Shown here piece after piece: positions 5,750 to 8,665 of a stretch of DNA of 8,665 nt. The stretch is from an uncultured Candidatus Melainabacteria bacterium. GTDB taxonomy: Bacteria; Cyanobacteriota; Vampirovibrionia; Gastranaerophilales; Gastranaerophilaceae. Within the stretch, counting starts at the first letter, position 1. Each line of letters starts with the position of its first letter. The notes beneath the pieces were generated by a model, which saw nothing but the letters and a program-made list of their open reading frames with translations, did no database searches and had not been told where the DNA came from. The stretch spans positions 1-8,665 of the forward strand of contig CAKVMU010000058.1 of assembly GCA_934773085.1 (NCBI GenBank), written 5' to 3'. The position numbers and the translations under genes are program-made.

Positions 5750-6060
5750 AAATTGATAGAATAAGTAGCAATTCGTTTCAAGCAATCAATAAAGAGTATT
5801 ACAATAAAGCAATGAGAAATCTACGAGAATGTAATACTGTGACAGGAAATTTTTTTTATTGCCTAACAGCCGAAGTTCTGTCATTTAAAACTATTTCTCC
5901 ACAAGATGGAACCGATACTATCAGGGCGGTAAAAGCACTTTATACAGATAAAAAACACGATGATATAAAATGGCTAAATGAAATTCTTGGTATTTTCAAA
6001 CAAGAGGCCAAAAAAGAACGCATTGAAGAAAGACGGGCTCAGAAAAAAATCAAGCATTAA
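5746..6060 (+). CDS. Small protein of unknown function, second of a tandem duplicate pair
   Basis: 104 residues, starting inside the stop codon of the preceding gene (ATGA), so probably translated by coupling; the upstream GGGTGGTAA gives at most a weak ribosome binding site. It aligns without gaps to its neighbour at roughly 60% identity over about 95 residues. Invariant blocks are NSFQA, YCLT, PQDG, LYTDKKH, LNE and the complete 14-residue tail AKKERIEERRAQKK. The central part is more divergent and the second Cys of copy 1 is Phe here, so only the YCLT cysteine is common. Soluble, largely helical and basic at the C terminus. Two co-translated paralogues could form a heterodimer (inference). 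The stop overlaps by 3 bp a tiny convergent ORF on the minus strand. Confidence 0.85.
   Translation: MKIDRISSNSFQAINKEYYNKAMRNLRECNTVTGNFFYCLTAEVLSFKTISPQDGTDTIRAVKALYTDKKHDDIKWLNEILGIFKQEAKKERIEERRAQKKIKH
6007..6047 (+). repeat. 41-nt near-identical tail repeat, copy 2
   Basis: Second copy of the segment at 5696-5736, offset 311 bp, in the corresponding reading frame of the paralogue. The flanking A run is longer here (seven A). Confidence 0.9.
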
Positions 6061-6158
6061 GCAATTGCTTCAGCAACTTTATTCCCTAAAAGTCCTCCAA
6101 TGCTAATCCCGATAATAGAGCCTGCAGGTCCTGCAACTGTAGCACCAATTGCACCCAT
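6057..6158 (-). CDS. Possible 33-residue glycine-zipper peptide, or 3' remnant of a longer gene
   Basis: ATG at 6158 to TAA at 6057 encodes MGAIGATVAGPAGSII then GISIGGLLGNKVAEAIA. The Gly/Ala spacing (GxxxG-like, GA-x-GA, GG) and hydrophobicity resemble a membrane-inserting glycine zipper, as found in class II bacteriocin-like peptides and in glycine-zipper membrane proteins. AGAGGGG lies about 10 nt upstream and could serve as a ribosome binding site, but it coincides with the end of an interspersed repeat. The frame stays open upstream to a TTG at 6212, where it reads repeat-derived sequence (IITSEIEVIQRG). The codons may therefore be the tail of a gene truncated by repeat insertion. It overlaps the 3' end of the convergent small gene. 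The pattern looks protein-like, but expression is unproven. Confidence 0.35.
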   Translation of the reverse strand: MGAIGATVAGPAGSIIGISIGGLLGNKVAEAIA

Positions 6159-6170
6159 ACATAAACTACC

Positions 6171-6204
6171 CCTCTGGATTACTTCGATTTCGCTCGTAAT
6201 GATG
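6171..6204 (-). repeat. Interspersed repeat, CATTRCGAG type, degenerate inverted copy
   Basis: Read on the minus strand it is CATCATTACGAG, a 10-bp middle, then GTAATCCAGAG. This matches the flanks of the copy at 6236-6273 at 10 of 12 and 10 of 11 positions, with a different middle. The sequence type (GTCATTGCGAG...GCAATCCAG) is, from memory, common as an extragenic repeat in several unrelated phyla. Confidence 0.75.
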
Positions 6205-6235
6205 TTGCACAATTAGCGTACTTTTACCAATTTGC

Positions 6236-6273
6236 CGTCATTGCGAGGCTCGCAGAGCCGTGGCAATCCAGAG
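6236..6273 (+). repeat. Interspersed repeat, CATTGCGAG type
   Basis: CGTCATTGCGAG, a central small palindrome GGCTC-GCA-GAGCC, then GTGGCAATCCAGAG; the ends ATTGC and GCAAT also pair, so a single copy folds into a hairpin. Together with the inverted copy at 6171-6204 it can form a long hairpin across 6171-6273, which might stop transcripts arriving from the rluD side. No clear target-site duplication was seen. Confidence 0.8.
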
Positions 6274-6319
6274 ATGTAAAACGCTATGCTTGTAGTTTTG
6301 ACCTACCAGCCAAATACAT

Positions 6320-7219
6320 TTACCCCAGAGCTTTTATCACTTTGCTGATTTTTTCATCCGGCGGGAGTTCTAGCGAAATTCTTTCCTTGCCAAATGGTTT
6401 ATTAAACTCAAGTTTGTAAGATTGAAGAACTTGTTCTTCTGTTTTAATTCTGATTTTCCCAAATCCATAGAGAGTATCATTAAATACCGGATGACCGATT
6501 GATGCCATATGTACACGAATCTGGTGGGTTCTGCCGGTTACAAGGGTTAATTCAACCAGTGTTGCGCCATCAAATCGTTCCAAAACCTTAACGATAGTAA
6601 GACTTTTCTTTCCATCCGGCGTAACACATTGTTTTTCCGGATGACGGGGGTCTCTGCCAATAGGCTTATTTATTTCAAACACATCATTATCAATATTTCC
6701 ACGAACTACAGCAAGGTATTTTTTCGTAAACCTTTTTTCTTTCATCTCGTTGACAAGATATTCGTGAGTCTGATTGTTTTTTGCAATCATAATGAGTCCG
6801 GAGGTGTTTCTGTCCAGTCTGTGTACGATTCCTCTGCGGAACTCTCCGTTTAAATCTGAAAGGTTGTCTCCATATTTATACAAAAGAGCATTAACCAATG
6901 TTCCTTCCCGCTCGACGGTTGTTGGGTGTGTAAGCATTCCGGACGGTTTGTTTACAACCGCCATATTTTCGTCTTCCCAAACGATTTCCAACGGAATTTT
7001 TTCGGCTTTAATAGGCTCTTCTTCATTAGAAATTTTTTCAAATTCAATGATGTCACCGACTTTTAGTGTATAAGACGGTTTTACAGAATTTGAGTTGACC
7101 GATACAACCCCTTGTTTTATCCCTTTTTGTATTTGTGAGCGTGACAAATTAGGCATAATTTCAGCCAAGTAGGAATCTATTCGGGAGTCTTCTGATATTT
7201 CGTCAATTATTAGTTTCAT
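6320..7219 (-). CDS. rluD: RluA/RluD-family 23S rRNA pseudouridine synthase
   Basis: Converts specific uridines in 23S rRNA to pseudouridine; RluD itself modifies helix 69. At 299 residues it has normal family length. An S4 RNA-binding domain occupies about 12-60 (SRIDSYLAEIMPNLSRSQIQ ... KPSYTLKVGDIIEF). The catalytic domain carries motif II HRLDRNTSG (133-141, catalytic Asp136) and motif III TGRTHQIRVHMASIGHPV (228-245), plus the VVNKPSGMLTHPT strand near 88-100. The S4 domain plus RluD-like order favours RluD, but other RluA-family members cannot be excluded. The ATG at 7219 lies inside the end of lspA (17-bp overlap), with only a weak ribosome binding site, so expression probably depends on coupling. 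This is the last gene of the minus-strand operon; no simple U-tract terminator follows, only the interspersed repeats. All key residues are intact. Confidence 0.94.
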   Translation of the reverse strand: MKLIIDEISEDSRIDSYLAEIMPNLSRSQIQKGIKQGVVSVNSNSVKPSYTLKVGDIIEFEKISNEEEPIKAEKIPLEIVWEDENMAVVNKPSGMLTHPTTVEREGTLVNALLYKYGDNLSDLNGEFRRGIVHRLDRNTSGLIMIAKNNQTHEYLVNEMKEKRFTKKYLAVVRGNIDNDVFEINKPIGRDPRHPEKQCVTPDGKKSLTIVKVLERFDGATLVELTLVTGRTHQIRVHMASIGHPVFNDTLYGFGKIRIKTEEQVLQSYKLEFNKPFGKERISLELPPDEKISKVIKALG

Positions 7220-7685
7220 TATTTTTCAAGTATTTGTTCTTTATAATAATTATGATTATAGCAAGAACGCTTATGTTTATGAATATATCAGATATATTGA
7301 ATACTGGAAATTCAATGAAATTAAGTTTAAAAAAGTCTCTTACATACCCGAATACAATTCTTTCGTACATATTGCAACTAATTCCCGCAATAAGCATTGC
7401 AGCCCAAAAACCTGCCATAGCGGAATATTTTGATGCATTTTTGACTGCATAAAAAAGGATTATAAAAATCGCAGCTGCCGAAAACAGAATTAAGAAAACT
7501 TTTGAATTTTCAAGAATACTAAAGGCTGCACCTGTGTTTTGTACGAATATTAGATCAAAGACAGGATTCTCTTCCAGTTTGAATCTCAAAGAATTGAGAA
7601 TTAGTCCCGAAAAATACAGGTCAAATGCAATCAGAAATACTGATGCAACTATGAGGTATGCGATTTTACTTGCCTTTGTCATCAT
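7203..7685 (-). CDS. lspA: Lipoprotein signal peptidase (signal peptidase II)
   Basis: Inner-membrane aspartyl protease that removes the signal peptide of diacylglyceryl-modified prolipoproteins. At 160 residues it has the usual length, with four hydrophobic segments (about 8-30, 62-81, 88-104, 132-149). Motifs are VQNTGAAFSIL (48-58), GISCNMYERIVFGYVRDF (101-118) with catalytic Asp117, and PVFNISDIFI (127-136) with catalytic Asp133. Deviations are GN(x)2DR here reading CNMYER, and the usual D-Q-x-x-K after the first segment here reading FDLYFSG, so the Lys is absent. The catalytic pair, Asn105 and Arg109 are kept, so it is probably active. Two adjacent ATGs (7685 and 7682) are possible starts. 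It overlaps the upstream exported-protein gene by 20 bp and rluD by 17 bp. lspA next to rluD is a familiar bacterial arrangement. Confidence 0.92.
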   Translation of the reverse strand: MMTKASKIAYLIVASVFLIAFDLYFSGLILNSLRFKLEENPVFDLIFVQNTGAAFSILENSKVFLILFSAAAIFIILFYAVKNASKYSAMAGFWAAMLIAGISCNMYERIVFGYVRDFFKLNFIEFPVFNISDIFINISVLAIIIIIIKNKYLKNNETNN

Positions 7686-8547
7686 TTGTTTGGCTCTCGT
7701 CTCGTGTTATTAATTTGTTTTGGGGGATAACATTAACCCTTTTTATTGTGTACCCAAAACCTGTAAGGCTCAATTTTACGTTTAAGTCCTCAACTGCAGC
7801 TCGGGTTAATCCAATTGATGCAATAATATATTCATTTACATTATCTGTGTTTGAAGTAAAAAGTCTTTCCAAAATATTATCATCCGGCAAAACTCTAAAA
7901 ACTTCCTTTGCTTGTTTTTGCGGATATTCGACCTTGTCAGCAGCGATTGATGCAATTGCGTATGTTTCTTTTGGCGGTGTAAATTCAAGCATTGCGGAAT
8001 ATTCTGTGTCCGCAGGAATTTGTGTCGGAACAGTGAGCTTTATGTCAAGGTTCTTGGCATCTCCGTACAGCATTGAAGTCGTTTCGTCAATAACTGAATC
8101 AGAAGTTACTTTCCATTCGCCGTTTATTTTTTGCAAGTAGTAAACGCTGTTTGACTCACTTTTGAGTTCTCCAGATAGCTGAGCAGCCATCGGAATTGTG
8201 GCATAAGAAGTTTCTGTGAGTTCGGCGATTGCTTTGTCATTTTCTACCGAAATGTTTTTAATTTTTATTCCGTATTTAATGTTGTCATATGTATTCCAGA
8301 TATCTTTAACAAGATTGGAGTATATGTCCAGATTGAATCCGTCAGAGTTTACGTACCGCTTGTCGTATGTGGATATAAACTTGTCAAAATCGGTTTTGTT
8401 TGCAAATTTGACTTGTGATTCCAAAACTCTTTTAACATCTCTTTCTTCGTTGTTGATGTTCAGATGAAATATATCGTTCCCGCTCCAAGCAAAGGTAGGC
8501 TGCACAGCGAGAAGTGCTATTGATATTGTGAGTAATAATTTTTTCAT
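7666..8547 (-). CDS. Exported NTF2/SnoaL-like domain protein of unknown function
   Basis: 293 residues. The N terminus MKKLLLTISIALLAVQPTFA is a Sec signal peptide with a likely cleavage after TFA, leading to a soluble periplasmic or extracellular protein without a lipobox. Residues about 35-155 have the helix-helix-strand layout of NTF2/SnoaL-like folds: DVKRVLESQVKFANKTDFDKF, then YDKRYVNSDG, then strands with NGEWKVTSDSVIDE. This fold call rests on pattern only. The second half (about 165-280) is beta-rich (LDIKLTVPTQIPADTEYSAML, YAIASIAADKVEYP) with no motif I know, followed by a charged tail. It is the first gene of an overlapping operon with lspA and rluD. The start is supported by the signal peptide and by a perfect TATAAT 6 nt upstream. 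There is no ribosome binding site, implying a leaderless message. Confidence 0.85.
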   Translation of the reverse strand: MKKLLLTISIALLAVQPTFAWSGNDIFHLNINNEERDVKRVLESQVKFANKTDFDKFISTYDKRYVNSDGFNLDIYSNLVKDIWNTYDNIKYGIKIKNISVENDKAIAELTETSYATIPMAAQLSGELKSESNSVYYLQKINGEWKVTSDSVIDETTSMLYGDAKNLDIKLTVPTQIPADTEYSAMLEFTPPKETYAIASIAADKVEYPQKQAKEVFRVLPDDNILERLFTSNTDNVNEYIIASIGLTRAAVEDLNVKLSLTGFGYTIKRVNVIPQNKLITRDESQTNDDKGK

Positions 8548-8553
8548 ACAAGA

Positions 8554-8582
8554 ATTATACTCTAAAATACCTTAAACTTGAA
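8554..8582 (-). promoter_or_regulatory. Leaderless promoter of the NTF2-like/lspA/rluD operon
   Basis: On the minus strand, a perfect TATAAT -10 (8554-8559) lies exactly 6 nt (TCTTGT) before the ATG at 8547, so +1 falls on the A of the start codon. The -35 is weak (TTCAAG at 8577-8582, 17-bp spacer). This is the same geometry as the promoter at 514-541. Confidence 0.65.
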
Positions 8583-8665
8583 TAAATCAAACGCAGTATA
8601 ATCATGCACTTTTCGGTGCTGCATTGCATTTTAGAATAATATACAATAACGGTTTAGTAACAGAG

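Noticed and set aside
7658..8140. 160-codon plus-strand frame opposite the NTF2-like gene
   Set aside because: Antisense shadow of a well-supported signal-peptide gene; no ribosome binding site and no recognisable domain.
8583..8665. Promoter-like TATAAT/TACAAT boxes and a GCAC/GTGC hairpin near the right edge
   Set aside because: No well-spaced -35 and no gene start inside the window to support them; the AT-rich context produces such boxes by chance.

Overview
The window is AT-rich, gene-dense bacterial DNA with short intergenic gaps, Shine-Dalgarno starts (AAGGAG) beside apparently leaderless starts, and near-consensus sigma-70-type promoters. The mix is a FliA/WhiG-family sigma factor, a long Lys/Glu-rich LysM protein, lineage-restricted small proteins carrying an N-terminal 'NSFQA' motif, and short exported proteins of unknown function. 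This reminds me of gut Melainabacteria/Vampirovibrionia (Gastranaerophilales). That placement is a recollection of style, not a demonstrated assignment.

Left part (1-1850): the 5' end of valS reads leftward off the window edge. Its promoter lies back to back with that of a small exported beta-rich protein of unknown function (548-1033). That gene converges on, and overlaps by 8 bp at the stop codons, a sigma-28-type sigma factor gene on the minus strand.

Middle (1851-5290): a 300-bp divergent intergenic region holds a palindromic interspersed repeat, a 7-bp inverted repeat and a strong Shine-Dalgarno sequence. It leads into one long LysM gene that is split by a single-base (+1) frameshift exactly inside its LysM domain (near 2844-2851). 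Restoring the frame gives about 1028 residues with a LysM near the N-terminal third and a second, stretched LysM-like module at the C terminus. A textbook rho-independent terminator follows.

Right-centre (5290-6320): an extended -10 promoter drives two translationally coupled, tandemly duplicated small genes of unknown function. They are about 60% identical as proteins, yet their last 41 shared nucleotides differ at only one position. A tiny glycine-zipper ORF converges on the second gene and abuts a pair of inverted 'CATTGCGAG...GCAATCCAG' interspersed repeats.

Right part (6320-8547): a minus-strand operon in which all genes overlap: exported NTF2/SnoaL-like protein, lspA (lipoprotein signal peptidase), and an rluD-type pseudouridine synthase. 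The promoter has a perfect TATAAT placed so that transcription should begin at the A of the ATG. The other gene encoding a signal-peptide protein (548-1033) has the identical arrangement.

Most of the window is ordinary housekeeping DNA. The points worth a second look are the frameshifted double-LysM protein, the duplicated small genes with a homogenised tail, the two leaderless exported-protein genes, and the small glycine-zipper ORF at the repeat.
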